DNA of 64,000 nt from Cladocopium goreaui. Its lineage: Eukaryota > Sar > Dinophyceae > Suessiales > Symbiodiniaceae. Location: positions 472,501 to 536,500 of the forward strand of contig CAMXCT020000891.1 of assembly GCA_947184155.2 (NCBI GenBank), given 5' to 3'. Each line of letters begins with the position of its first letter. Position 1 is the stretch's first letter. Shown piece after piece: positions 54,909 to 64,000 of this stretch. Position numbers and translations under genes: made by a program. The notes beneath the pieces were generated by a model. The model saw only the letters and a list, made by a program, of their open reading frames with translations, searched no databases and was not told the origin of the DNA.

Positions 54909-55319
54909 AGACTATAAATCAGACAGCCAATTAATTGGTGACGGCCGAGGACTCGTCCAACTGTTTGAAAAGTCATAGTCCCATCCCTGTTTGGGTAACC
55001 GAGCTCGGTGGAAGGTGAACTTCGTGTGGCGTAGCACAGCAAAGAACTTCAATGCTATTTGTGGGTTTGGAAAATATGGTTTTATCTTGGATTTTTCTGA
55101 TCTACAGTAGATGATGGTTTTGTGACCCAAATTTTATTAAATCCCATCGGGTTCCCATCATACTCCCATCATATGTCCATCATATTTCCCATGATATTCC
55201 CACCATATGGAGGTTTCCTAAGTCATAGGACTACTCCCAAATCATAAATTTATAGCTGGGATTTTCCATGAAATCAACCATCCATTTTGGTCAACTCGTG
55301 GTCCTCCTTCGCTCGCCAG

Positions 55320-55390
55320 GTGCCTCCAGTATCTCCATCCTTACGCGACTGAGAGGCGCGTGCGTGGTCGCTTCACGCCGGCGCTGGATG
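55320..55390 (+). CDS. Exon candidate, frame ambiguous
   Basis: Acceptor CCTCCTTCGCTCGCCAG is strong; donor is GGATG/GTGAAA. One frame reads CLQYLHPYATERRVRGRFTP then ALD (two bases in, one left). Another reads ASSISILTRLRGACVVASRR (one in, none left). The phase-0 join from 54714 gives only VPPVSPSLRD and a stop, a possible gene end. Confidence 0.45.
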
Positions 55391-55540
55391 GTGAAAAACC
55401 AGTGCAAAATCAGGAGATTAGTTGGATGATATGATATTTAAATAGATGTAATATATATGTAATATATATATATATATACACATACGGTATATAAGTATAT
55501 GATGTCCCATTGTTCTATGTATTTTGAGGTTGCTATGTAT

Positions 55541-55548
55541 AACTACTT
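55541..55548. repeat. Left target-site duplication
   Basis: AACTACTT, repeated at 56868-56875, flanks the 55549-56867 element. Confidence 0.85.
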
Positions 55549-56867
55549 GGTTCCCGACCCATAGACGGCCGTATGGTTTTAGGAGTTTTTCATCATCATT
55601 TTTTCTCATGTTGACGTGAAAAATAGGGTTTTGAAAATCTCCAAAACTACTTTGTTTTTTGACATAAGTTCGTGTTTTTTTGGGATGCAGCACTTTTTTC
55701 CCTTCTTCTCAGAAGCGCTTCATTGCTTTGACGGCCTTGCAAAGTTCTTCGAGAAATCGGTGAGGTGTCAATGGTCCCAAGATAACCATAGCGTAGCATG
55801 ACGTGTGTGAGCAAGTGCAAGAGAAGATCACCATAACGTAGCATGACGTGTGTGTGCAAGTGCAAGAGAACATAACAATAACGTAGCATGACGTGTGTGT
55901 GCAAGTTGACATGAACGTCATTGCCCCACCCCACCCCACCCAACCCCACCCCAAGATAACCATAGCGTAGCATGACGTGTGTGAGCAAGTGCAAGAGAAG
56001 ATCACCATAACGTAGCATGACGTGTGTGTGCAAGTGCAAGAGAACATAACAATAACGTAGCATGACGTGTGTGTGCAAGTTGACATGAACGTCATTGCCC
56101 CACCCCACCCCACCCAACCCCACCCCAAGATAACCATAGCGTAGCATGACGTGTGTGAGCAAGTGCAAGAGAAGATAACCATAACGTAGCATGACGTGTG
56201 TGTGTGTGCAAGTGCAAGAGAACATAACAATAACGTAGCATGACGTGTGTGTGTGCAAGTTGACATGAACGTCATTGCCCCACCCCACCCCACCCCAAGA
56301 TAACCATAGCGTAGCATGACGTGTGTGAGCAAGTGCAAGAGAAGATCACCATAACGTAGCATGACGTGTGTGTGCAAGTGCAAGAGAACATAACAATAAC
56401 GTAGCATGACGTGTGTGGGCAAGTTGACATGAACGTCATTGCCCCACCCCACCCCACCCAACCCCACCCCAAGATAACCATAACGTAGCATGACGTGTGT
56501 GTGCAAGTGCAAGAGAAGATCACCATAACGTAGCATGACGTGTGTGGTGTGCAAGAAGTTGACATGAACGTCATTGCCCCATAACCATAGCGTAGCATGA
56601 CGTGTGTGAGCAAGTGCAAGAGAAGATCACCATAACGTAGCATGACGTGTGTGTGCAAGTGCAAGAGAACATAACAATAACGTAGCATGACGTGTGTGTG
56701 CAAGTTGACATGAACGTCATTGCCCCACCCCACCCCACCCAACCCCACCCCAAGATAACCATAACGTAGCATGACGTCTGTGTGCTAGTTGACATGAAAG
56801 ACCAGCAAAAAACGAAAAATTGCCAAAAAATGCTTAAAACACCACGGCCGTCTATGGGTCGGGCTCC
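55549..56867. mobile_element. 1.32 kb TIR element filled by a minisatellite
   Basis: Ends GGTTCCCGACCCATAGACGG and the inverse CCGTCTATGGGTCGGGCTCC match over 20 consecutive bases, with weaker similarity for 40 more (CATGTTGAC inside both). It has an 8 bp (possibly 9 bp) duplication, AACTACTT(G). There is no transposase. The size of the duplication fits the hAT, P or Mutator groups; the family is not decided. Confidence 0.9.
55779..56795. repeat. 174 bp higher-order minisatellite
   Basis: AAGATAACCATAGCGTAGCA starts at 55779, 55953, 56127, 56297 and 56471, steps 174, 174, 170 and 174. A shortened unit follows at 56579 and the last begins at 56752. Each unit holds three or four roughly 47-base subunits with CGTAGCATGACGTGTGTG and a CCCCACCCC block. 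Because 174 is a multiple of three, the minus strand shows frames of up to 281 codons, which are artefacts of the repeat. Confidence 0.95.
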
Positions 56868-57477
56868 AACTACTTGCGGTACACCATCCGCAATTGGCTG
56901 TGGATGAGCAAAGTCCACTTCATGGCGAATCATAATCTGTTTGGAGAACTTTGGAATCCATAGTATCCGTAGTTCCATTTGTTTAAAATTTTTGTTCAAA
57001 TTGGAAGTACGTGCTGAAAAGCTCATTTTCGGAATCCTTAGACTGTCGCACTTTACAGAAGAAGCCTCTAGTAAAGTAGATAGTACTGTACGCGTGCAAA
57101 TGCCAGCAAGAAGTCTCTAGCGTAATAGCAAATACGAAGTGGCAAGTACATGTGAAATACAAGCAAGAAGCCTCAAGCGTAGTAGCAAATATGGGTGCAA
57201 AGGCAAGCAAGAAGTCTCCGTGTTTGTAAAGCAGTAAAAAAAATATTTTGATGGTTTATACCACCCATTCATAGTGATTTTGGGGATGGTGGATCCTATT
57301 GCTTAACCACATTATATAGTGGAGTAGCAGCAAGTGAATGTTATTACATCCCTCCGCCCTACGCCCATACCACCCCATATTTTTTGAAAGTGTCAATGAA
57401 ATTTCCCCGCTGGATACGGGCAGTTGTCTAACTGTAATTACAACAACTATCAATAGGGTTATATAATAGTAATAAGA

Positions 57478-57527
57478 ACAATAATGATAACAATAATAAC
57501 AATAACAATAATGATAACAACAATAGC

Positions 57528-57561
<34 letters not shown>

Positions 57562-57600
57562 CACGGTGTGTGTGTATATATATATGCAATATATAGTGTT
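57478..57600. repeat. AAT/AAC and TA microsatellite
   Basis: ATAACAATAATAAC-type tract passing into TA. Confidence 0.85.
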
Positions 57601-57660
57601 ATAACATGGGGATATGCAGATAAACCATGGGATTTGGGGTCCATATTCATCTTAAATCAT

Positions 57661-57727
57661 CCACTGTTCGTGAGCCTGGAGCAAAGCCTGAAGCTGGTCC
57701 TTCTTGTCCAGGCGGTCATGAAGTGTA
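57661..57727 (+). CDS. Exon candidate truncated by a MITE
   Basis: Reads PLFVSLEQSLKLVLLVQAVM then KC, a Leu/Val-rich helix, about 75% GC3. Acceptor possibly TTCGTGAG at 57674; donor possibly GTCCAG/GCGGTC (GC type, 57712). A diverged MITE starts at 57728. Confidence 0.4.
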
Positions 57728-57823
57728 CCCGGCCTGGTTCTGTCAAAATAGCTATTGAAAATGGCGAAATAGTGAGTTTTCCCGTGATTTTCCATCGTTT
57801 TTTGTTATGTTTACCAGAGGGTA
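57728..57823. mobile_element. CCCTCTGGT MITE copy, diverged
   Basis: Left end CCCGGCCTGG, right end GTTTACCAGAGGG; it sits between two exon candidates. Confidence 0.55.
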
Positions 57824-57830
57824 ACATCAG

Positions 57831-57964
57831 AGCTGCGCCACACTGTCCCAACTCCAAAAAAGCCAAGCGAATTCATCGGAGAGTCGGTCTCCGTTGGTCA
57901 TGGTGCCATGGTGCGGAAACGTCGGGAAAAGTCGAACCCGGGGAAAGCCCATGTTTTGAGTTGA
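57831..57964 (+). CDS. C-terminal exon candidate
   Basis: Acceptor GTAACATCAG follows the MITE end directly. Reads LRHTVPTPKKPSEFIGESVS then VGHGAMVRKRREKSNPGKAH to TGA at 57962: a basic, Gly/Pro-containing tail. Takes one base from upstream. If real, the MITE right end supplies the acceptor context. Confidence 0.45.
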
Positions 57965-58046
57965 TGGTAAATTATGGTGAATCTATGGTGAATCTATGGT
58001 TAATAATGGTTAATAATGGTGAATCTATGGATAATATATGATATAT

Positions 58047-58163
58047 CTGGGTAAATTATAACGACCTCACTGTTCTCCCGAACCCTGGAAATTATGGTTT
58101 AGATATAGGGGAATCATCCCCTTTTATGGCCGTTAGGGTAGTGAAATATTATAATTTACCCAG
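58047..58163. mobile_element. MITE, CTGGGTAAATTATAACG family
   Basis: Ends CTGGGTAAATTATAACG / TATTATAATTTACCCAG. Confidence 0.75.
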
Positions 58164-58326
58164 AATCTTGTAATGTGGTGCAGCCAATAATAAGTCCACC
58201 ATTAGAATTGGTTTATACAGCCCATTTATGGTGATTCTGGGGATGGTTTATCGTTGAGTTTACCACATTAATTTACATGAAATATGGTCTGGCAATCAAT
58301 AGCAATAGTCAATATCATGGACAATA

Positions 58327-58427
58327 CCCTCTGGTAATTTAACATAGCTATTGAAAATACCCCATTTATAGTGGATTTACCTATTGAAAATGGTGATTTT
58401 CCATTGCTATGTTAAATTACCAGAGGG
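58327..58427. mobile_element. CCCTCTGGT MITE copy (intact)
   Basis: Perfect ends CCCTCTGGTAATTTAACATA and inverse, TA-flanked. Confidence 0.85.
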
Positions 58428-58545
58428 TAATGGGAGCCCATCCAAATCAAAGCCTACTTGTTCCTTCCCGATGTCATGTCATGGGTAAGAACAAAGTTTC
58501 TATAGGTGGTGCCCCATCATTGTGGCTGTGGGACATATATCAAAA

Positions 58546-58667
58546 TACTGTGGATGGGCCAGCGAAATCCGAATCACCAGTTAATAGATGGTAAACATGC
58601 CATTAGTTGTAGGCTTTCAATCCAATATTGGTGGTTTATAGGATTTTGCTGGCCCATCCACAGTATG
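58546..58667. mobile_element. MITE, ACTGTGGATGG family
   Basis: ATACTGTGGATGGGCCAGC / GCTGGCCCATCCACAGTAT. Confidence 0.8.
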
Positions 58668-58866
58668 AGATCATATGAGATCCAACCTGGTGAAGTGTTG
58701 AGTGAGATCCACCCCATATTGCTGTAAGATCTGAAAAAAAACACAGCTGGTTTTGTCTTGTCAGAAAATAGGGCAAGTCACAACCCAATAGATAATCATC
58801 ATTTTCCCACTAGAATTGTTATTTGAGGATATGCATCCTGTTCAGAGACAGCCAAGTGAATCCTTG

Positions 58867-58963
58867 CTGGTTGGTGGTTTCAAACATTTTTTATTTTCCA
58901 TAATATATGGGATAATCCTTCCCATTGACTAATGTTTTTCAGAGGGGTTGAAACCACCAACCA
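58867..58963. mobile_element. MITE, CTGGTTGGTGGTTT family
   Basis: CTGGTTGGTGGTTTCAAAC / GTTGAAACCACCAACCA. Confidence 0.75.
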
Positions 58964-59935
58964 TGGTACTTTGCCTTTAGGCTGGGGACTTTCTGATGAC
59001 AAAACTTTCCGGTGATAACCACATCAATCATTTGAATTGGACATGGCAGCAAAGGCGAGATCTAACATAAGGTCCTACCACACGTGCTCCCTTCAGTTGT
59101 GTTTGTTGGTTTATAAAACTGTAGATTATCATGATATCCCCCGGTTATCCCTCCACAAAAAAAAGGCGGGTTATAAGTCAACTTACCTATATAGTGAGGG
59201 GGTCTCCACATTCTGCTCCGGTGATTTTTGGGTCATTGAGAAGCGCGGTGTTTCGCACATGTCTCTTGTGGTTTAGCGACTTCAGGGCAACACCTACGCC
59301 ATGGTCCAGTTAGATGGGTTGGTCACCCCCGTATGAAAACTGGGGTCATTATTCCCATCCAGTTCGCGGACTCCCATGGTATCATGATGGTATCACAACC
59401 AGGGGCACCGTAACTTGACTATGGATGACCATAGCACATATGATTTTGGCATCTTGGGGATTTTTTCATCACGGTATCTGGATGTATCTGGGCTTTGTCC
59501 CACACCCAAATGATCGAAACTGTGTTTTTTTGCCGCTCGCTGTTCTCTTCCTGATGTTCTTTTTGGCTCAGAGTAGTTCGATTGAAAGGCAGCTGGGTGG
59601 TTGGGGGTTTTCGTGGGGTCATTCAAGGAATATTACTACAGACATAGTGCAATTGTGCTCCACCCAAGATAAATCAGGCAAAATTACAGTTAGATAACTT
59701 GCATCACGATGCCTTATAGCTCTTGCAAATTGCTTCACGTGGATCAAGGAGTGCTTGTCTTGTTTTTCTTCAAAGGACTTCAGTGTTTTAAGACATGTGT
59801 TTGAAAAAGGATCATACTTATACTTAGGCGTGTACATATACATATCCATATATATATACACATGTATATATGTATATACATATATATGCACACACACATA
59901 TATATATATGCACATTCAAAACATAGCCCACCAAC

Positions 59936-60061
59936 ATGCAAACATCGCAACCTTGGGACAAGTTCGCCAACCCCTTCTCGACCTTCAGCGCGCCGCGAAC
60001 GGCGAAGTCTCTTGGCGGGAAGTGGCTGCAGCGGCCCCAGATGAATGTTGACCCTGGTTGA
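59936..60061 (+). CDS. Short frame, 41 aa, start-codon exon candidate
   Basis: ATG opens MQTSQPWDKFANPFSTFSAP, then RTAKSLGGKWLQRPQMNVDP and TGA. About 73% of codons end in G or C, well above the two other open frames (one ends ...EVSWREVAAAAPDEC). It begins right after a TA/CA microsatellite. Unrecognised. Confidence 0.45.
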   Translation: MQTSQPWDKFANPFSTFSAPRTAKSLGGKWLQRPQMNVDPG

Positions 60062-60361
60062 TTAATTAGGGTACAAACGGGTACAGACTATATTCATGTA
60101 CATACACAACTGCCGAAAGGTATTCCGTGTATATACATATGCATATGTAGATGCACCACCAAACCTCTTTCTAAGTGGTTGCAGGCACACACTATATTCC
60201 ACTTCGACAGGGGAATATCCACAATATCCTCGCTTGTAAGTGGTTGCATACGGGAAGCCTATCAGAAAAATCAATAATCAAACATAATAGTGGAGCATCA
60301 AAACAACATTTAAATATCAAAAATCGCTTGGATACATCGAAGCAATCAAAAAACTAGTAAA

Positions 60362-60472
60362 CTTGGAAGGGGAAGGATAGGAAGGAAGGGAGGGAGGGAA
60401 GGAAGGAAGGAATGAAGGAAGGTAGGAAGGAAAGAAGGCAGGCAGGCAGGAAGGAAGGAAGGAAGGAAGTAT
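60362..60472. repeat. GGAA purine microsatellite
   Basis: GGAAGGAAGG-type tract of about 110 bases, one strand purine only apart from a few interruptions. Confidence 0.9.
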
Positions 60473-61457
60473 TATATACGAGTGAGAATAGGTATTGGTA
60501 TTGCATGCTCTATAGATACCATCCTTTTGCTAGTAATGGCACTGCTCCTTTTCTACTTCTTCTATTCTGTGTTTCTTTTCTTCGGCTGCAGCACGAGCAC
60601 ACATCAAAAACAACTAAGCCCATCAAAAACGATTGTGTCTTTACATACACAGGCTATGATATATGTAGGAGTTTATTTTTCTGATTTTTGTTTGATGAAA
60701 ACACTGTTTCTTCTTGATTATTTTCAAGGTTTGTTTTAAAGAATAACTTAGTCGTTATTTGGACAATTTTCTGCTTAGGATGCACATCCAAGTACAAGGG
60801 ATCCCGCAGTTCTTAGTGTGCTTACAACAAACCTATGCAACTGCAGATACATCATGATGTATTCCCTCAACCCCCAAACAAACAAACATTAGTTAGTCTA
60901 GTTTTGTTTCAGTTAACTTAACTATAGTTTGGGTGTCCTATTTGGGTCTGTTCAATTGTCCAATATCAACCGTGTAAGGGCGCTCATTCGTTAGTGTTTT
61001 AATATAATCCAGTTAGGTTGTTGGTTATATCCAATTGAATCCCGATATAGATATATATTGGCTGGGGAAAATTCATTGAGTCCCGATGAACTATCCCCAT
61101 TAAACCGACCATTGACGGAAACATAAGCCATAATATTCCCAATATATTGTTTAATGTTTTTACTGTTATATAGAGCCATAATTCCGAAGATATTGGCCTT
61201 TTTTCAAGCCACATTGTAGAAAGGGTGGTGTAAATTCGCAAAAAGCCCCCTATATTGCCATGAGCATCCCATGACATCCCTTTTGCTTCCCATGGATATT
61301 CAATAGATAATTCTACTATATTTCCTAGTATATTCAACATCAATGATATTCAATCATCATATAGAATCCCCATGAAAAATCAACCATGAAACCAACCATT
61401 GCAGTATATTCAATCATGAATCATGATATCAAATCCCTTAGTGTTATATCTCCATTA

Positions 61458-61557
61458 CCCTCTGGTAATTTAACATAACTATGGAAAATCACCATTTTGA
61501 ATGGGAAAATCCACTATAAATGGCCATTTTCAATAGCTATGTTAGTTTACCAGAGGG
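61458..61557. mobile_element. CCCTCTGGT MITE copy (intact)
   Basis: CCCTCTGGTAATTTAACATA to TTAGTTTACCAGAGGG. Confidence 0.85.
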
Positions 61558-61589
61558 GAAACCAAGCATATCAAGCATCTTGAACCAAG

Positions 61590-61735
61590 CCTTGACGGAA
61601 GCGTTTCAGGGCGCCGTTTGTCCGCGACACGTCACCTCCAGGCTGATGGTGGTCACTCCGTGCTGAGTTCGTGGCGCAGAAACTCGCGTCGTGGCTGCAG
61701 GCGCCCGAAGCGAGATGGGAATGTTGAAATGGCTG
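61590..61735. CDS. Exon-like island, strand unresolved
   Basis: Minus: acceptor GGGCGCCTGCAG, frame TTRVSAPRTQHGVTTISLE, donor CTGGAG/GTGACG. Plus: LTEAFQGAVCPRHVTSR before GC donor CTCCAG/GCTGAT. Minus has better sites. Confidence 0.35.
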
Positions 61736-61794
61736 GGGATGGCTGGCATAGGAATCCATAGGAGATGTTGATGTTTTATTGTTTTTTATTGTTT

Positions 61795-61941
61795 ATTGAG
61801 TTGGTGAGTTAGTTTAATGAGTTAGTTAAAAAAGGTTAGTGAACTAGTTAGTGAGCTAATTTTCTAGTTCGTTAGTTAGCGTGCTAGTTAGCTACTTAGT
61901 TAGCTGCTTAGTTAGTTAGTTAGTGAGAGAGTGAGTTAGTG

Positions 61942-61974
<33 letters not shown>

Positions 61975-61975
61975 A
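61795..61975. repeat. GTTA/TTAG microsatellite
   Basis: Interrupted TTAGTTAG tract. Confidence 0.85.
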
Positions 61976-62439
61976 TTTTGTTTGTCTTTTTATTTATTTA
62001 TTTATGTGTAACTATATATTAATTATATATACATACATATTGGCGATTGGGTGGAATATAATTGGGTATCGTATGGGATACACCGCCAGTATCAGCCATG
62101 GATTTAGAGGGATTAGCCAGCCAATGTATAAGATTTCATGGGAATATATGGGAATATCCAAGACTCATGTGATTTTTGTGCTTTTCATGCATTTCGTAGG
62201 GATAATGGGATTCGATGCAGATTTACTGCAGTGAATTCAATGGGATATCTATCACCAACTTGATATGATTTGATTTGGGTTTATTCTTTTTTTTAAAAGA
62301 TGCGGAATACTCCCAAAATGGCAAAACAAATATGGAGGAAATGATAAGCCAGTCATTTTAACTTGAGCCTATGTCGATTTACACCGTTACATGAGTTACG
62401 TGGGACGATCCTAAGTTGATTTAGCCCAGAGAAGTGCTG

Positions 62440-62970
62440 ATTCCGAAAAAAACATGAAAAAAATAATCAAAAATACAACAATTCAAAAAACAACAACTGA
62501 AAAAAAACAAAAAAAATAACTCGAAAACAGAGACTCAATAGAAGACTCGGAAAAAAAACAAAAACACAAAAAGATAAACTTAAACACATATCAAATAATA
62601 AGCAACAAAAACAAGAAAGTAAACTTGGATTTCCCAAAATGCTGTTGTTTTGAAGGAAGAACTTGGGAAATCTGCTGAACAACCAGGAAAGAAATCCAGG
62701 AAATCCATGCAGATTTGAGTGTGGATGGATCATCTTTTGAGCCCGTGGGAGGTCTGGATGGTGAGTTTTCGGCTGAGTCTGCTGTTGAATCTTCTTTCGG
62801 ATCTCTGTGTTTCAATGTTTTTGTTTGTTTTTTCTGAGTGCTCTGTTGAGTCTGAGTTTTCCAGTTGTTTTTATTTTGTTTTTTTGTTTTTTTAAATCAG
62901 TTGTTTCTTTGGATTGTTTTTTACTATTTGTTTGTTTTGTTTTTTTCTTGATTTTGGGGTTCTGTGAGGA
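62440..62970. mobile_element. A-rich/T-rich foldback
   Basis: Left arm (about 62460-62590) has AACAGAGACTCAATAG and long A runs; the right arm (about 62810-62960) has the inverse order, GTTGAGTCTGAGTTTT and T runs. About 200 bases separate them. The spacer is ordinary DNA with no clear gene. Confidence 0.5.
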
Positions 62971-63106
62971 ATCTGTTTCACAATCCTAATTTCCGATGAT
63001 TTCAATGGGATGAGTTCCAAATTTACCCTGGAAACTGATGGTAAAATCCCAAATTCATTGATATCGACTCCGAAATCGGACTTTGCTTCAGTCAAAGAAA
63101 TTCAAG

Positions 63107-63196
63107 CCGGTCGAGATTCAAGACCGCCTGAAGGGGAGGGGAAGTCCGAAAGTCCAATGGCACACCGATTTGGTCCCCATGGTATTGGTCAAGCAG
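63107..63196 (+). CDS. Exon candidate, unrecognised
   Basis: Acceptor GAAATTCAAG, donor AAGCAG/GTGCCT. Phase 0 to 0, 30 codons: PVEIQDRLKGRGSPKVQWHT then DLVPMVLVKQ, about 72% GC3. A longer frame in another register (63010-63291, 93 codons) covers the region but has weaker bias. Confidence 0.45.
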
Positions 63197-63478
63197 GTGC
63201 CTCCAATGTGTCAAGGATTTTGAAATTCGAAAATGGTTTTGTGCTCGGATTTCTTTTGATCACTAACATCTGGGTTATATCAATTGCTTAGTTCAGACTG
63301 TTTCGTTCAGCTTGACATGTTGTCTCACCCAATAAAATTTGATGAAAGAACCCAATGACTGATTATCGAAGGTCGCCAACATTTGAAAACCATATTTTGT
63401 GTTGTCAAAATTTGGTTCATTTTCACATATTGGGGGATGATCCTCAGTCCATACTATTAGCAGATGTTAATATGCCCA

Positions 63479-63597
63479 TTACTCTCTGGTGAATAAACAC
63501 AATTAATTATGGAAACCATGTCCAATTTATAGATGAAGTACCTTTAAAACATGGTGATCTTCATAATTCATAGCTATATTTTAGCTTACCAGAGTTT
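63479..63597. mobile_element. CCCTCTGGT MITE copy, diverged
   Basis: Left ATTACTCTCTGGTG, right TTAGCTTACCAGAG. Confidence 0.55.
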
Positions 63598-63672
63598 TTT
63601 TTTGCATATTTGGGGGATGGTCATCAACCCATAATATCGTAAACAGTTAGACTATAATATATATATATATAC

Positions 63673-63762
63673 TGGATGGTGGAACATTTTATATGTTTCC
63701 ATATATTGGGAATAATCATCCCAACTGACTGATATTTTTCAGAAGGGTAGGTATACCACCTA
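63673..63762. mobile_element. MITE, CTGGTTGGTGGTTT family, diverged
   Basis: Shares TTTTTCAGAAGGGTAGGTAT with the copies at 3884 and 9160. Confidence 0.5.
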
Positions 63763-63773
63763 TGAAAGTCAGT

Positions 63774-63827
63774 GGGGTCATGCTCACTACGTGACATGTC
63801 GGGGTCATGCTCACTACGTGACATGTC
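63774..63827. repeat. 27 bp perfect direct duplication
   Basis: Two adjacent copies starting GGGGTCATGCTCACTACGTG. Confidence 0.95.
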
Positions 63828-64000
63828 ACCACTTGCTTGTATGAAAGGCCTCGCAATCATTTGGGTTCACAAGGGCCCTTGAAGCCAATCACGGCTTGGC
63901 GAAACGGAGAAATAGAGTGGAGTGATTTGGTGTTGTGGTGAGGGATTAATAACCCCTATACAACTGACGGTATTCGCTGCCGTAATTTCATGGTAGCGGA

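Noticed and set aside
55647-57026. Minus frames of 151-281 codons
   Set aside because: Translation of the 174 bp minisatellite; no non-repeat domain.
57484-58041. 185-codon plus frame
   Set aside because: Starts in a TA microsatellite and crosses a MITE; other registers give better exons.

Overview
The window looks like nuclear DNA of a dinoflagellate, possibly a Symbiodinium-like one (inference). About 60 kb holds almost no long intact gene. It is AT-rich sequence packed with short inverted-repeat elements, in which small GC-rich islands of about 40-220 nt sit. Many islands are open in one preferred frame, have G/C-ending codons, and are bounded by AG acceptors and GT donors. A few fit GC or GA donors, with AGG shared at both intron ends, as described for dinoflagellates. 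No tRNA, rRNA, CRISPR array or prokaryotic operon was seen. The only long recognisable protein is a retroelement polyprotein part with a RanBP2-type zinc finger at the left edge.

Layout. 0-2 kb: minus-strand retroelement polyprotein in two overlapping frames. 5.1-7.7 kb: a 41-42 bp minisatellite, then a 2.2 kb satellite with a three-monomer higher-order unit. 7.8-10.8 kb: plus-strand exons, four or five joining in phase. 12-20 kb: scattered plus-strand exons among MITEs and a motif-array element at 15-16 kb. 20-24.3 kb: minus-strand exon candidates. 24.7-26.3 kb: a three-exon plus-strand chain ending in a stop. 29-32.7 kb: further plus-strand exons, a decayed coding block and a 46-codon reading frame in good start context. 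32.68-35.59 kb: three mobile elements nested in each other. 36.9-40.7 kb: an exon series ending in a stop. 42-44.2 kb: a J-domain exon and a short gene end using GC/GA donors. 44.24-45.26 kb: another nested insertion. 46-49.3 kb: a three-exon chain. 51-63 kb: single exons, a 1.3 kb terminal-inverted-repeat element carrying a 174 bp repeat array, and more MITEs.

Most exon candidates lie on the plus strand, in keeping with unidirectional gene order in dinoflagellates. The MITEs lie almost entirely in the inferred introns and spacers. Exon calls rest on frame, phase, GC3 and splice-site reading by eye. They have no transcript support, so most carry moderate or low confidence. Stretches not listed are AT-rich spacer or intron in which I saw nothing I could support.
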